Assembly (NCBI RefSeq): GCF_032104385.1
Contig: NZ_DAMCHJ010000002.1
Coordinates: 294,328 to 358,327 of the forward strand
DNA from: Tissierella sp032104385
GTDB taxonomy: Bacteria > Bacillota > Clostridia > Tissierellales > Tissierellaceae
Length of the DNA: 64,000 bases
Direction: 5' to 3'
A program made the translations under genes and the position numbers. The notes beneath the pieces are model-generated. The model saw nothing but the letters and a program-made list of their open reading frames with translations, was not told the DNA's origin and ran no database searches. Positions 15,714-25,164 of the stretch are shown one piece after another. The stretch's first letter is position 1, and every line of letters starts with the position of its first letter.

Positions 15714-16397
15714 TTAAACCATTAATTCCCTTTTTATTCCTTCCCTTAATTTAATCTTATTTTCTTTATTTCCATTTAACTCTATTATCTTCTTTACTTT
15801 AGTAGGCTTTTCCGTTAGAATTATAATTCTATCTCCTAAGGTTAAAGCTTCTTCTATATCATGGGTTACTATGATACATGTTTTGTTTTCAATTATCTTT
15901 AATCTTTTAAAAAAGTCTATTAATATCTGTTTGCTATTAATATCCAGGGATTTAAAGGGCTCGTCCATTATAAGTAATTTTGATGGATAAGAAAAGGCTC
16001 TTAATATACTTATTTTCTGTCTCATTCCACCACTTAGTTCTTTAGGATAATAGTATTTATATTCCTCTAATTTAACTAATTTTAAATATTTATCTATGGT
16101 AGCTTCAATTTGCTCTTTATCCATTTTCTTTTTTAAGACAAAAGATATATTTTCCTTTATATTCTTCCACTCAATAAGTCTATCCTCTTGAAAAACAAAA
16201 GATATATCTTCCTTAAATCCAATTATTTCTCCTGAATTTTTCTTTATTATACCCACTATTATATTTAATAAAGTTGTTTTTCCACAGCCAGAAGGTCCTA
16301 AAATACATGTTGTTTTATTTTTAGGAAAATCAATACTAATGTTCTCTAATACTTTTAACTCACTAAAGTTTTTATTTATATTCTTGATTTGATACAT
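15714..16397 (-). CDS. NitT/TauT-family ABC transporter ATP-binding protein
   Basis: 227 residues, a stand-alone ATPase of the SsuB/TauB/ThiZ type. Walker A GPSGCGKTT, Q-loop FVFQEDRL, signature LSGGMRQK, Walker B LLIMDEPFKSLD and switch His in VTHDIEEAL. It powers uptake of a small organic ion with the permease and lipoprotein encoded upstream, overlapping the permease gene by 22 bases. The substrate (sulfonate, pyrimidine precursor or similar) is not evident. Confidence 0.9.
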   Translation of the reverse strand: MYQIKNINKNFSELKVLENISIDFPKNKTTCILGPSGCGKTTLLNIIVGIIKKNSGEIIGFKEDISFVFQEDRLIEWKNIKENISFVLKKKMDKEQIEATIDKYLKLVKLEEYKYYYPKELSGGMRQKISILRAFSYPSKLLIMDEPFKSLDINSKQILIDFFKRLKIIENKTCIIVTHDIEEALTLGDRIIILTEKPTKVKKIIELNGNKENKIKLREGIKRELMV

Positions 16398-17131
16398 ATA
16401 AATTTTACCCCTTCTAATATATAATGAACTATCTTAGCAATAAGAAGAATTATTATTATCCAAGCAAAAACTCCTGAGGTGTTTAAATACATTTTCTGCA
16501 ATTGAAGATTACTTCCTATGGCATATTTAGGCTGTGACAAGACTTCTCCTGCAATTACCATCTTTAAATTAATTCCTAATGTAGAAGAAAAAACATTACT
16601 TAAATTTATAAAGATACTTGGTATATAGATATCCTTTATAATAGTCAATTTATCTGCCTTGTATATTTGTGCCATGGCTATAATATCTTTATCTATATTT
16701 AATATCCCCTTTAAAACAGTTTCATATAATATAGGAAACACCATAATAAACCCTACAAATATTGGTACAAACTCGTTATTTAACCATATAAGGGCTAATA
16801 TAATAATAGCCATAGTTGGTACTGAACTTAAAAAGTTTATTATAGGAATCATTAAATAATATATAGTTTTCGAAATACTGGAAAAAATCCCTATTATAAA
16901 CGCTAAAACTAATGAAATTATAAATCCAATCAAATTCCTAAGTACAGAATAACTAATAATAGTTATAAAATTTGGATTTTTAATTATCTGTATAAAATTA
17001 GCAAAGGTATCCTTTATGGTAGGGAATATTATTTCATTATCTATAAGCTTTGATAACAATATCCATACGGATATTATTAAAATCTTTGAAATAATAGATG
17101 GTTTTCTATCTTTCAAAATATATTCCTTCAT
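16376..17131 (-). CDS. NitT/TauT-family ABC transporter permease
   Basis: 251 residues with about six membrane helices and the inner-membrane-component signature near residues 135-165 (ETVLKGILNIDKDIIAMAQIYKADK), which contacts the ATPase. It belongs to the SsuC/TauC/ThiX type. It overlaps the lipoprotein gene (26 bases) and the ATPase gene (22 bases), showing tight coupling. Confidence 0.9.
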   Translation of the reverse strand: MKEYILKDRKPSIISKILIISVWILLSKLIDNEIIFPTIKDTFANFIQIIKNPNFITIISYSVLRNLIGFIISLVLAFIIGIFSSISKTIYYLMIPIINFLSSVPTMAIIILALIWLNNEFVPIFVGFIMVFPILYETVLKGILNIDKDIIAMAQIYKADKLTIIKDIYIPSIFINLSNVFSSTLGINLKMVIAGEVLSQPKYAIGSNLQLQKMYLNTSGVFAWIIIILLIAKIVHYILEGVKFICIKSRI

Positions 17132-18086
17132 CAGGTATTTTTCCTCCTATAAAATCTGGTGCAAAATCTAATATAGCATTGTAATATGCCTTATATTCTT
17201 CTTTACTATCTTTAATATTAAAAGATTCTATATTTATCCATATAATCCCTTTTTCTAAGGTTTCTTTCTTCACACTAATCTCTAATACTTCAGCATATTC
17301 ACCTAGCTCTTTTGGATTATCAGCTGCCCATTTTCTACTTTCTTCATATGATTTAATGAACTCTTCTACAAAATCTCTATTATTATCTATTAAATCTTTT
17401 TTGATTATTAAACTCGCTTGAGGATAACCCTTTTCAGTTCCTGCTGCTTTAGCCCATTCTTCATTTAAGTCCAAAATTACCTTAGCATCTGATTTTTTCA
17501 TCATTGCTGTGGTTAACAGAGGTTCTGCTAAAACTGCTAAATTGGTTTTTCCTCCTATAAATGCTGGGCCAACTTCTGATGCTGCATTTAAATATGTAAT
17601 CTTTACGTCTTTATTTAAATCAATACCATTTTTTGATAAAATAAAATTAAGAACTAAATCTGGAGTAAGTCCTTTACCAAAAGTATATATTTCCTTCCCC
17701 TTTAATTCTTCAAATCCTTTTATATCCCCTGTACTAGCTAAATAAAGGGAACCCCATATAGAAGTACCTGCTATTTCATATGAAATATCTTTATTAAAGG
17801 CTTGAGCTGCTAAATTAGATGGAACTATTGCGATATCTGCTTCCTCTTTTAATATCTTTGAAACTAATAAATCTGGAGATTTTTGTATTTCATATTCAAT
17901 TGTTATATTTTCATCTATAATTGGATTTTCTTTAGCTAACTTGGCAACTGTTAAAGCTGGTGTTACATCTTGATAGTAAAATTTAATAGTCTTGGACTCC
18001 TTTTGCTGATCATTGTTCTTGCTGCATCCAGTAGTTCCAAATAATACAATAGTCAATACTATAAATAATATTAAGACCTTTTTCAC
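17106..18086 (-). CDS. ABC transporter substrate-binding lipoprotein (NMT1/SsuA-like)
   Basis: 326 residues: a lipoprotein signal peptide ending TTGC, then a two-lobe periplasmic-binding fold of the NMT1/SsuA type. Recognisable blocks are KIYTFGKGLTPDLVLNFILSK-like hinge sequence and the C-terminal WINIESFNI. A longer frame opens at 18119, but ATAGGAGGT lies inside it and points to the GTG at 18086. This is the first gene of the three-gene importer operon. A TGN-extended TATAAT lies at 18126-18131. Confidence 0.85.
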   Translation of the reverse strand: MKKVLILFIVLTIVLFGTTGCSKNNDQQKESKTIKFYYQDVTPALTVAKLAKENPIIDENITIEYEIQKSPDLLVSKILKEEADIAIVPSNLAAQAFNKDISYEIAGTSIWGSLYLASTGDIKGFEELKGKEIYTFGKGLTPDLVLNFILSKNGIDLNKDVKITYLNAASEVGPAFIGGKTNLAVLAEPLLTTAMMKKSDAKVILDLNEEWAKAAGTEKGYPQASLIIKKDLIDNNRDFVEEFIKSYEESRKWAADNPKELGEYAEVLEISVKKETLEKGIIWINIESFNIKDSKEEYKAYYNAILDFAPDFIGGKIPDEGIYFER

Positions 18087-18125
18087 TGTCCTACCTCCTA
18101 TAATTTTAATTTTGTTCAATAATAT

Positions 18126-18134
18126 ATTATACCA
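18126..18134 (-). promoter_or_regulatory. Extended minus-10 promoter of the NitT/TauT operon
   Basis: TGGTATAAT on the minus strand, about 40 bases before the GTG start of the lipoprotein. No good minus-35 is seen at 16-18 bases. Confidence 0.5.
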
Positions 18135-18175
18135 TATAACATATTATTGAATATCCTCTTTATATTCAAATATAA

Positions 18176-18216
18176 AAAAGGCTGGATTTTTAGAATAAAT
18201 AAAAATCCAGCCTTTT
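18176..18216 (-). terminator. Strong terminator after the anion permease gene
   Basis: A 17-bp perfect stem (AAAAGGCTGGATTTTTA and complement) with a 7-base loop and A/T tails, directly after the stop at 18219. Confidence 0.9.
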
Positions 18217-18218
18217 AA

Positions 18219-19619
18219 TTACATTATGAACATTGCAACTATTGTAGTTACAACTAAACCTATAGCTACAGGTTTAAAATTTCTTCTTGTTAATTCAAAT
18301 GGGTCTACACCACAAATAGCTGCTGCTGGGATTACTGCCCAGGGTATTAAAGTTCCTCCTCCTACCCATATGCCAGCCACCTGACCTAAAGCAGTAAGAG
18401 TGGCCGTACCTTTGCCTATAGCTGCCCCAAATAATCTAGCTATAGACCCAGCTAAAGATATGCCTGAAAACCCTGAACCGTCTAATCCAGTTATTGCTCC
18501 TACTGTTGTCAATGTAACTGCTCCTACTCCAGCATTTAATGGTACAGTATTAGCTAAAGCAATACCCAAATCATTTACCAAACCTTCAGAACCATATGGT
18601 AGAAATTCACCAATAACCTTGAAAAATCCATCATCTCCCAAATAGAAGAAGGCTGCTATTGGGATTACTGGTCCAAATACTTCAAATCCAAATTTAAATC
18701 CTGAGACTAGATATTTTGTTATTTCTTCTAAAGCTTTTCCTTTATGAGTCAATAAGGAAACCATAATGAGTATAAATATAGCAGTTCCCCCTATTAAAGC
18801 CGTAGCATCTCCTCCTTGTAGTTTTGCTACAGACATAATTAAAATATCTATGGCAAATAACACTGGAATAAATAATGCTAGATTTTTTTTAGTCTTATAA
18901 CTTAAAATATTCTTTATACTTTCATCTTCCTCCATTAATCTCTTGCTTTTCCTTTCATTATTAGCTTTAAGTTTTCCAGTTTTTAAATCCTTTTTCAATA
19001 TTATAAATGCAATTACAGTTGTAACTATTCCCATTACAGCCACCAATGGAATACTTGCAGAAATAACTTCTGAAACTGGAATGCCAGCTGCATCTGCCGT
19101 AAGCTTTGGTGCTCCTTGAATGATGAAATCTCCTGATAATGCTATTCCATGACCAAATAAGTTCATTGCCATAGCTACACCTATTGCAGGTAACCCTACA
19201 CTTACTGCTATTGGTAACATAACTGCACCTATTAAGGCAACTGCTGGTGATGGCCAAAAAAACCAAGATATTATCATCATAAGTATTCCTATAACCCAAT
19301 AAGCTAGAGCTGGGCTTTTTATTAATTTAGTAAAAGGTGAAATCATTATCTCATTTACTCCTGTTTTAGTTAGAATTGTACTCATTCCTACTATTACTGA
19401 AATAATTAAAATTGTTCCCATTAATTCAATTATTGCATAGATAAAAGAATTAAATACTCCAATTAAGGCTTGCGATAATGAAGATGTTGCCATAATCCCT
19501 AATATAAATATTCCCAAAATACAAACTAAGGAAGTATCTCTCTTTCTAAGCATTACTCCAAGTATCAAAAGAGTAAATAGTAGGTATACATAATGTAAAG
19601 CATTTAATTGAATATCCAT
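18219..19619 (-). CDS. Multi-pass permease, ion-transporter superfamily (organic-anion type)
   Basis: 466 residues with about 11-12 hydrophobic helices in two repeats. Re-entrant-like motifs include NLFGHGIALSGDFIIQGAPK in the first half and GIALANTVPLNAGVGAVT plus GQVAGIWVGGGTLIPWAVIPAA in the second. The pattern resembles the GntP/DcuC/CitMHS group, which exchanges carboxylates or gluconate with ions, but I cannot place it in a named family. Good GGGAGGGG before the ATG. It is monocistronic with its own terminator. Confidence 0.65.
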   Translation of the reverse strand: MDIQLNALHYVYLLFTLLILGVMLRKRDTSLVCILGIFILGIMATSSLSQALIGVFNSFIYAIIELMGTILIISVIVGMSTILTKTGVNEIMISPFTKLIKSPALAYWVIGILMMIISWFFWPSPAVALIGAVMLPIAVSVGLPAIGVAMAMNLFGHGIALSGDFIIQGAPKLTADAAGIPVSEVISASIPLVAVMGIVTTVIAFIILKKDLKTGKLKANNERKSKRLMEEDESIKNILSYKTKKNLALFIPVLFAIDILIMSVAKLQGGDATALIGGTAIFILIMVSLLTHKGKALEEITKYLVSGFKFGFEVFGPVIPIAAFFYLGDDGFFKVIGEFLPYGSEGLVNDLGIALANTVPLNAGVGAVTLTTVGAITGLDGSGFSGISLAGSIARLFGAAIGKGTATLTALGQVAGIWVGGGTLIPWAVIPAAAICGVDPFELTRRNFKPVAIGLVVTTIVAMFIM

Positions 19620-19802
19620 AAAACCCCTCCCTACATTTCCTTTGGTACTTTAGAATATGCAAAGAAGGGTATCTATGGTTCCCATTATTTATATTTCTTT
19701 AAATATATCTATTTCCTTTTCCCACCCTTTAGATGTCCATCAAATCCAAATAATAGTTGACCTTCACCATAAATATTAGATGAAAATAATATTTGAGTAA
19801 AG

Positions 19803-19850
19803 TGAACCCGATTATATAGACTTGATAAATAGTCTATTTACTTAGGTTCA
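19803..19850 (-). terminator. Two-tier hairpin after the MATE gene
   Basis: An outer TGAACC/GGTTCA stem encloses ATAGACT/AGTCTAT. No T run follows on the minus strand, so it may be a processing or stabilising structure instead of a classical terminator. The rest of 19620-19802 shows no gene. Confidence 0.4.
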
Positions 19851-19869
19851 GTTTCTTATATTCTATTAT

Positions 19870-21246
19870 TTAGTGAGCTATTTTTCTTTCTCTTAAACTA
19901 ATAAATTCTTTTTTTAACATAACTATAGTAAATAAAACTATAATTATATCAATTCCAAGAGTTCCAAAATAAACTCCCGACACTCCAATTTTCTTTGGCA
20001 AAATTAACATTACAGGTATAAAGAAAACAAGTTGCCTTATAATACCAATTATAGCTGCCGGCTTTCCTTTATCAATTGAAGGGAAAAATGTCATAGCTGT
20101 AAAAATCAATGATAGTATAGGTAGTGCTGCCATATATATTCGAAAATACATTATTTGGGTTCCTGTAAATAGTTGTTCCGTTAACATTAATCCTAAAATT
20201 GCTTTGGGAAATATCATTGAATCAATCCAGAAAGGCAATGTTAATATCATAGAAGCTAAAGTAAATATCTTATATGAACTAATTGTACGATCATATTTTT
20301 TTGCACCGTAATTGATTCCTGCCACAGGTTGCAATGCACGCATCAAACCAAATATTGGTGTAAGAAGGAAAGTAAATACACGATATACCGCCCCATAAAA
20401 AGCCACATCTTCCATTGTGCCATATTTAGATAATGTATTGAAAATAATCACTGCTTGTACTAAACTCATAATACTCATAATAAGAGAAGACATACCAAGA
20501 TCTATAATAGATTTTATTATATTCTTATCTCGATACAATACAAAAATCTTAGTTTTAAATGAAGCAAATCCTTTCCCAAAATATATCCAAGCAAGTAAGG
20601 TATAGACAAACATTCCTATATTCGTTCCCCATGCAGCGCCTTCTACTCCCAAATCAAAAACTACTATGAGAATATAGTTAGCAATGCAATTTACTACTAA
20701 ACCTGTTCCCATCATTATTGCTGCTGATTTCATTTTTCCTTCAGATCGTATCATCATATTCCCTGCTAATCCATATATCCAAAAAAACGAACCTAAAATA
20801 GTAATTCTAAAGTAGTTATTTCCTAAAACTAAAGCCTCTCCTTTACCTCCCATAACTTTCATTAAGTGGATTGAAAAGAGTAACCCTAATATCATATAAA
20901 CAACTGTTATTACAAGAGAAAGCCAATTAACATTACCTAATAGACGCTCCTGTGTTTTTTTATCTTGTTTCCCTAATGAAATACTTAAAACTGAGCCAGC
21001 ACCAACACCAATTAATGAACCAAAGGCTACACTAATTTGAGAAAGAGGATAGGCAACTGAAACTCCTGCCAGAGCAGTCTCTCCTATATATTTGCCGACA
21101 AAAATAGCATCTAAAACTGAATTAAATCCGTATAAAACCATGGCTATAACTGCTGGCCACGACAGTTGAACCATAACCTTCCATAAGTTGTTTGACAATA
21201 TAAATTGTTTTTGTTTCTCCTTTTCATCTATTATAGCTTGTTTCAT
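19870..21246 (-). CDS. MATE family efflux transporter
   Basis: 458 residues, 12 membrane segments in two homologous halves. MATE features include LSWPAVIAMVLYGFNSVLDAIFVGKYIGE at the start, the mid-region SEGKMKSAAIMMGTGLVVN and ALQPVAGINYGAKKYD. It exports organic cations or metabolites using Na+ or H+. It lies 46 bases downstream of the two Fur-boxed ABC genes in the same direction, so it is probably part of that iron-responsive group. Start supported by AGGGAGGAT. Confidence 0.92.
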   Translation of the reverse strand: MKQAIIDEKEKQKQFILSNNLWKVMVQLSWPAVIAMVLYGFNSVLDAIFVGKYIGETALAGVSVAYPLSQISVAFGSLIGVGAGSVLSISLGKQDKKTQERLLGNVNWLSLVITVVYMILGLLFSIHLMKVMGGKGEALVLGNNYFRITILGSFFWIYGLAGNMMIRSEGKMKSAAIMMGTGLVVNCIANYILIVVFDLGVEGAAWGTNIGMFVYTLLAWIYFGKGFASFKTKIFVLYRDKNIIKSIIDLGMSSLIMSIMSLVQAVIIFNTLSKYGTMEDVAFYGAVYRVFTFLLTPIFGLMRALQPVAGINYGAKKYDRTISSYKIFTLASMILTLPFWIDSMIFPKAILGLMLTEQLFTGTQIMYFRIYMAALPILSLIFTAMTFFPSIDKGKPAAIIGIIRQLVFFIPVMLILPKKIGVSGVYFGTLGIDIIIVLFTIVMLKKEFISLRERKIAH

Positions 21247-21292
21247 ATAAAATCCTCCCTAAATTTTGTCTATTAATTTGAATGTCCTAAAT

Positions 21293-23026
21293 TTATATGG
21301 CCCATGACTTTGCCCTTTCCATCTCTTGAAGCATATTATAATATCTCTTCTTATTTTTCATTAACTCCTCATGATTACCTTTTTCTTCGATTTCACCTTC
21401 GTCTAACACTATTATTTGCTCCGCATCTTTAATAGTATTTAATCTATGTGCTATTACAATTACAGTTTTATTCTCTGTAAGTTTATCTATAGATTTTCTT
21501 ATTTCCATTTCATTATCTGCATCTAGAGAAGCTGTGGCCTCATCTAATAAAATAATTTCAGCATCTTTAAGTATTGCCCTAGCAATGGATATTCTCTGCT
21601 TTTCTCCTCCTGATAATGTAGAACCTCCTTCTCCTACCATGGTTTCATACCCCTGTGGAAGTTTTTTTATAAACTCATGGCAATTTGCTATTTTTGCAGC
21701 TTCTATTACTTCATCATAACTGGCATCTTGATTTCCTATTTTTATATTATTATATATAGTATCATTTAAAAGATATACATCTTGAAATACCATGCTTATG
21801 TGGTTTAAAAGAGTTTCTGGATTTACATCTTTTATATCCTTATCACCTACTGTGATTTCTCCCTTATTTACATCCCAAAATCTTGCTATAAGGCTTGTAA
21901 TCGTAGTCTTACCTGAGCCTGATGGTCCTATCAGAGCTGTCATAGTACCTTCTTTTGCAGTAAAGTTTATATTTTTTAATATGCTTTCCCCTTCTTCATA
22001 TTCAAAACTTAAATCTTTAAACTCAATATCATAATTCTTAAAATCAATATTCTCATATTTATAATTTATTTTAGATTGACTATAGGTATTATTTAGCTTC
22101 TGGGCTGCTAATTTAAAAAATTTAAATTCAGCATAAACTCTGGAAAATGCCTTGAGAACATTTGTTAAAGTTAAACTTATTATCATAAAAGTTAAAAAGG
22201 ACTTACTACCTATAGTTCCGGCTAAAAGCCTTTTGGTTGCCAAAAATAATACTATTGGGAAACTTATGTCTATAACTATCATATATGCAAATATAAAAGG
22301 AACTACTCTGATTTCAAACTTTATACTCTCTTTCTTCAAACTTCTGAATGAACTTTCCAGTCTTTCAAACCTTTCTCCAACTAGATTATATGCCTTAAAT
22401 AGTTTTATTCCATTTAGATACTCTACCATTCTGGAAATGACCTCATTCATTGCTGCTTTTTTCTTTTTTCCTATACTATTAGCCTTAAGTCCTGCCATAT
22501 ATAATAAAGGTGCTCCAGTTATTAAAATTGTTAATTGAGTCAATGCTAATCCCCTATCAATTACAAAAGAAATAAGTATTATATAGATACTTAAAGACAT
22601 TGTCTTAATTAAATCTCCAACATTGTGAGTTATAACCTTCTCAAAGTCTTGAATATCATTAGTCATTATATTACTTAAATCTCCAATACTATTTTTATTA
22701 AAATATCCAAGGTTTAAATGTCTTAGATGATCTCCCAAGTTTAATCGCATATTCTTTATAATCTTTGCACCTTCAATATTAAATTCACTATATGATAAAC
22801 TAACTACTGTAGCCCTGGCTAAAAAGCCTATTATCATAATCAATCCATAGATTTTAATTTTCTCTAAAGATAATTTTCTATCCATTAAGTCCATTAGCAC
22901 TTTATATAACATCCCATAAATAAACATATTGAAAAAAGAATCCAATATTGTAAAATATATAGGTCTTCTTAATTTTTTTCTATCTTCTCCCAATAAAGCT
23001 TTCACTTCTTTAAACATGTTGTACAC
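21293..23026 (-). CDS. ABC transporter, fused membrane/ATPase (YbtQ/IrtB-like)
   Basis: 577 residues: six membrane helices then an ATPase with Walker A GPSGSGKTT, signature LSGGEKQR and Walker B IILLDEATASLD. Exporter-fold pairs of this kind next to AraC-type regulators import iron-siderophores (YbtPQ, IrtAB). The listed start is GTG at 23026; an in-frame ATG at 23017 is equally likely. It overlaps its partner gene by up to 17 bases. Import of a foreign siderophore is inference from the Fur boxes and AraC neighbour; no siderophore synthesis genes are present. Confidence 0.85.
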   Translation of the reverse strand: MYNMFKEVKALLGEDRKKLRRPIYFTILDSFFNMFIYGMLYKVLMDLMDRKLSLEKIKIYGLIMIIGFLARATVVSLSYSEFNIEGAKIIKNMRLNLGDHLRHLNLGYFNKNSIGDLSNIMTNDIQDFEKVITHNVGDLIKTMSLSIYIILISFVIDRGLALTQLTILITGAPLLYMAGLKANSIGKKKKAAMNEVISRMVEYLNGIKLFKAYNLVGERFERLESSFRSLKKESIKFEIRVVPFIFAYMIVIDISFPIVLFLATKRLLAGTIGSKSFLTFMIISLTLTNVLKAFSRVYAEFKFFKLAAQKLNNTYSQSKINYKYENIDFKNYDIEFKDLSFEYEEGESILKNINFTAKEGTMTALIGPSGSGKTTITSLIARFWDVNKGEITVGDKDIKDVNPETLLNHISMVFQDVYLLNDTIYNNIKIGNQDASYDEVIEAAKIANCHEFIKKLPQGYETMVGEGGSTLSGGEKQRISIARAILKDAEIILLDEATASLDADNEMEIRKSIDKLTENKTVIVIAHRLNTIKDAEQIIVLDEGEIEEKGNHEELMKNKKRYYNMLQEMERAKSWAI

Positions 23027-24773
23027 CTGCCTCTACTCTTATGGCTTGATTCCCTTCAAGCTCATACATATCCCATAAATGTCTATATAAATTTCTATTT
23101 TTCAATAATCTCTCATGTGTTCCTTGCTCTACGATTTTCCCATCATTTAACACAATTATATTGTCTGAATTTTTTATAGTATATAATCTATGGGCTATTA
23201 TTATAGTTGTCTTATCCTTTAACAAATTTTTTAATGCCTCTTGAATCTTAGATTCATTCTCTATATCTGAATAAGATGTTACCTCATCTAATAACACTAT
23301 TGGGCTATCCTTTAGAATTGCTCTTGCTATGGATATCCTCTGCTTTTCTCCGCCACTTAATTTAGTTCCATGCTCTCCCAGCTTGGTTTCATATCTATGG
23401 GGCAATGTCATAATAAATTCATGAATTTGTGCCTTTTTTGCTGCATTTATAACTTCTTCTAAAGAAGCATTGCTACCCATCCTTATATTTTCTAAAATCG
23501 TATCATGGAGCATAAATACATCTTGAAACACAAAAGACATATTATCCATTAAGTTATCTATGGAAATATTCCTTATATCTATTCCATCTATAAGTATTTG
23601 TCCTCTATTTACATCCCAAAACCTGCCTATTAATTGGGTTAATGTAGTTTTACCACTACCAGAAGGTCCTACTAATGCTATGGTTGTATTAGGTTTTATC
23701 TTCAAACTAAAATCTTTAAAAATTTCATTATTGTCATATTTAAAATCCACATCTCTAAATTCGATTCCTTTTTCAAACCTTCCATTTAGCTGTAAATTTC
23801 CATTTAATTGAACAGGTTCTTCTAATATTTCCCTTACCTTACCAGCACCTTCTAATAAATATGCAAAACTAGAACCAAGATCTAATAACAGTCTAAAGGA
23901 ATCTAGAAAGTTCATACTCAATATCAAAAATAGTAAATAAGTAGCTATATTCATATTTCCATTAAGATATAAAACTCCACCTGCTGGAATCATAAATATT
24001 AATCCAGAATCTATTACAACTGTAAATATTCCATATGGTGCTCCCATTTGTTTAGCTACTTTTTGCCAGTATTTTTCATACTCTTCTGTCGCATTTTTAT
24101 ACTGTTCAAAGGATTTAGTTGATAAATTAAAGGCCTTTATAACTGGCATTCCATTAATATATTGAATAATTGTAGAGTTAAGAGTTTTAAGTACTTCATG
24201 ATACTCTGTCATTCTTTTATTAAATCCTGAAATCATAATCCATTGAAGTGATAATCCTAACAGTACAGGAATCAATAATATTAAAGCTAATTTCCAATTT
24301 AAAAATAATAAATAACTAAAAACCACTAAAGGAGTAACAGCCGCAGCGGATAAATCTGGTATTTGATGAGCTATAAAATTTTCTAACTTTTCTATATCCT
24401 CATTTATAGTCTTTTTAAGTTCTCCAGTAGTATGACTAGTGAAAAAACCCATATTAAGTTTTGAAATATGTTCTATAGATTTCATCCTTACTTCATAAAG
24501 AATAGTAAAAGCTGCTATATGAGAAAGCGTTCCTGATGTTAAGAAAAGTGCAAACCTTATTATAAGAGTTATAATAGTTGTAATTACCAAGTGCTTAACC
24601 CTATTTAAATCCATGGCATCTTTAAATAATTCTAATATAATATTATACATCAGAACATAAGGTACTATTGCTAGTATAGAACTTAAAATGCTAAATAAAG
24701 CGGAAATATATAATTTATTCTTTTCAGTTCCTGATAATTCCATCAAGAACTTAAAGTTTGATTTCCTTTTCAT
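23010..24773 (-). CDS. ABC transporter, fused membrane/ATPase (YbtP/IrtA-like)
   Basis: 587 residues with the same layout as its partner. Walker A GPSGSGKTT, signature LSGGEKQR and Walker B IVLLDEVTSYSD, where the usual ATS is VTS. It lacks the FAD-binding siderophore-interaction domain of IrtA. It starts directly after the stop of a 27-codon frame with only a weak Shine-Dalgarno of its own, suggesting translational coupling. The promoter region carries tandem Fur boxes. Confidence 0.85.
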   Translation of the reverse strand: MKRKSNFKFLMELSGTEKNKLYISALFSILSSILAIVPYVLMYNIILELFKDAMDLNRVKHLVITTIITLIIRFALFLTSGTLSHIAAFTILYEVRMKSIEHISKLNMGFFTSHTTGELKKTINEDIEKLENFIAHQIPDLSAAAVTPLVVFSYLLFLNWKLALILLIPVLLGLSLQWIMISGFNKRMTEYHEVLKTLNSTIIQYINGMPVIKAFNLSTKSFEQYKNATEEYEKYWQKVAKQMGAPYGIFTVVIDSGLIFMIPAGGVLYLNGNMNIATYLLFLILSMNFLDSFRLLLDLGSSFAYLLEGAGKVREILEEPVQLNGNLQLNGRFEKGIEFRDVDFKYDNNEIFKDFSLKIKPNTTIALVGPSGSGKTTLTQLIGRFWDVNRGQILIDGIDIRNISIDNLMDNMSFVFQDVFMLHDTILENIRMGSNASLEEVINAAKKAQIHEFIMTLPHRYETKLGEHGTKLSGGEKQRISIARAILKDSPIVLLDEVTSYSDIENESKIQEALKNLLKDKTTIIIAHRLYTIKNSDNIIVLNDGKIVEQGTHERLLKNRNLYRHLWDMYELEGNQAIRVEAGVQHV

Positions 24774-24857
24774 CTAAATCATCCCTGCTTTCTTGAAATG
24801 TTTGTTCAATATTTTTTTACCCATTGTTTGAAATTTTGTTGATTCTATTGCTTTCAT
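24774..24857 (-). CDS. Short cationic peptide coupled to the ABC genes
   Basis: 27 residues (MKAIESTKFQ through KKAGMI), rich in Lys, with a strong GAGGGAGG before the ATG. Its TAG stop abuts the ATG of the ABC gene at 24773. It could be a leader peptide that sets translation of the transporter, a remnant of a gene start, or a secreted signal. It matches no family I know. Confidence 0.4.
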   Translation of the reverse strand: MKAIESTKFQTMGKKILNKHFKKAGMI

Positions 24858-24937
24858 TACCTATTCCTCCCTCATTTTTAATTTTCTATTGTTCGTTTTT
24901 ATCTTTAATCATATCCTCAAAAGAATCCTTTAGTTTT

Positions 24938-24983
24938 GTTATCATTACTATATCAATGATAACTGATAACGATTATCATTATC
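24938..24983 (-). promoter_or_regulatory. Tandem Fur boxes before the ABC/MATE cluster
   Basis: GATAACGATTATCATTATC (24965-24983) matches the 19-bp Fur consensus at 17 positions. A second dyad, GTTATCATT and AATGATAAC separated by 8 bases (24938-24963), abuts it. Iron-dependent repression of the downstream genes is therefore likely. Confidence 0.8.
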
Positions 24984-25018
24984 AACTCTGAGAAATACTT
25001 TATTTAATCCAAAAAACA

Positions 25019-25053
25019 AAAAAAGATTATTTTATTTAAAAATAATCTTTTTT
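25019..25053 (-). terminator. Terminator of the AraC-family gene
   Basis: A 15-bp A/T-rich stem (AAAAAAGATTATTTT and complement) with a 5-base loop and a T tail on the minus strand. The stretch 25054-25164 shows only the short palindrome ATGTTTCTATAGAAACAT and a Cys-rich frame without a start codon. Confidence 0.75.
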
Positions 25054-25164
25054 ATAAAGCACACCTCCAAATATTAGTTTTTTGTCTAACATTTTGGGTG
25101 TGCATCACAACAAGTCCCAAAGAAAGCTGCCTTATAATGTTTCTATAGAAACATCTTTTACTAT

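Noticed and set aside
25060..25164. Cys-rich frame ending FGTCCDAHPKC after the AraC gene
   Set aside because: It looked like a small peptide, but an in-frame stop lies just upstream and there is no start codon or ribosome site.
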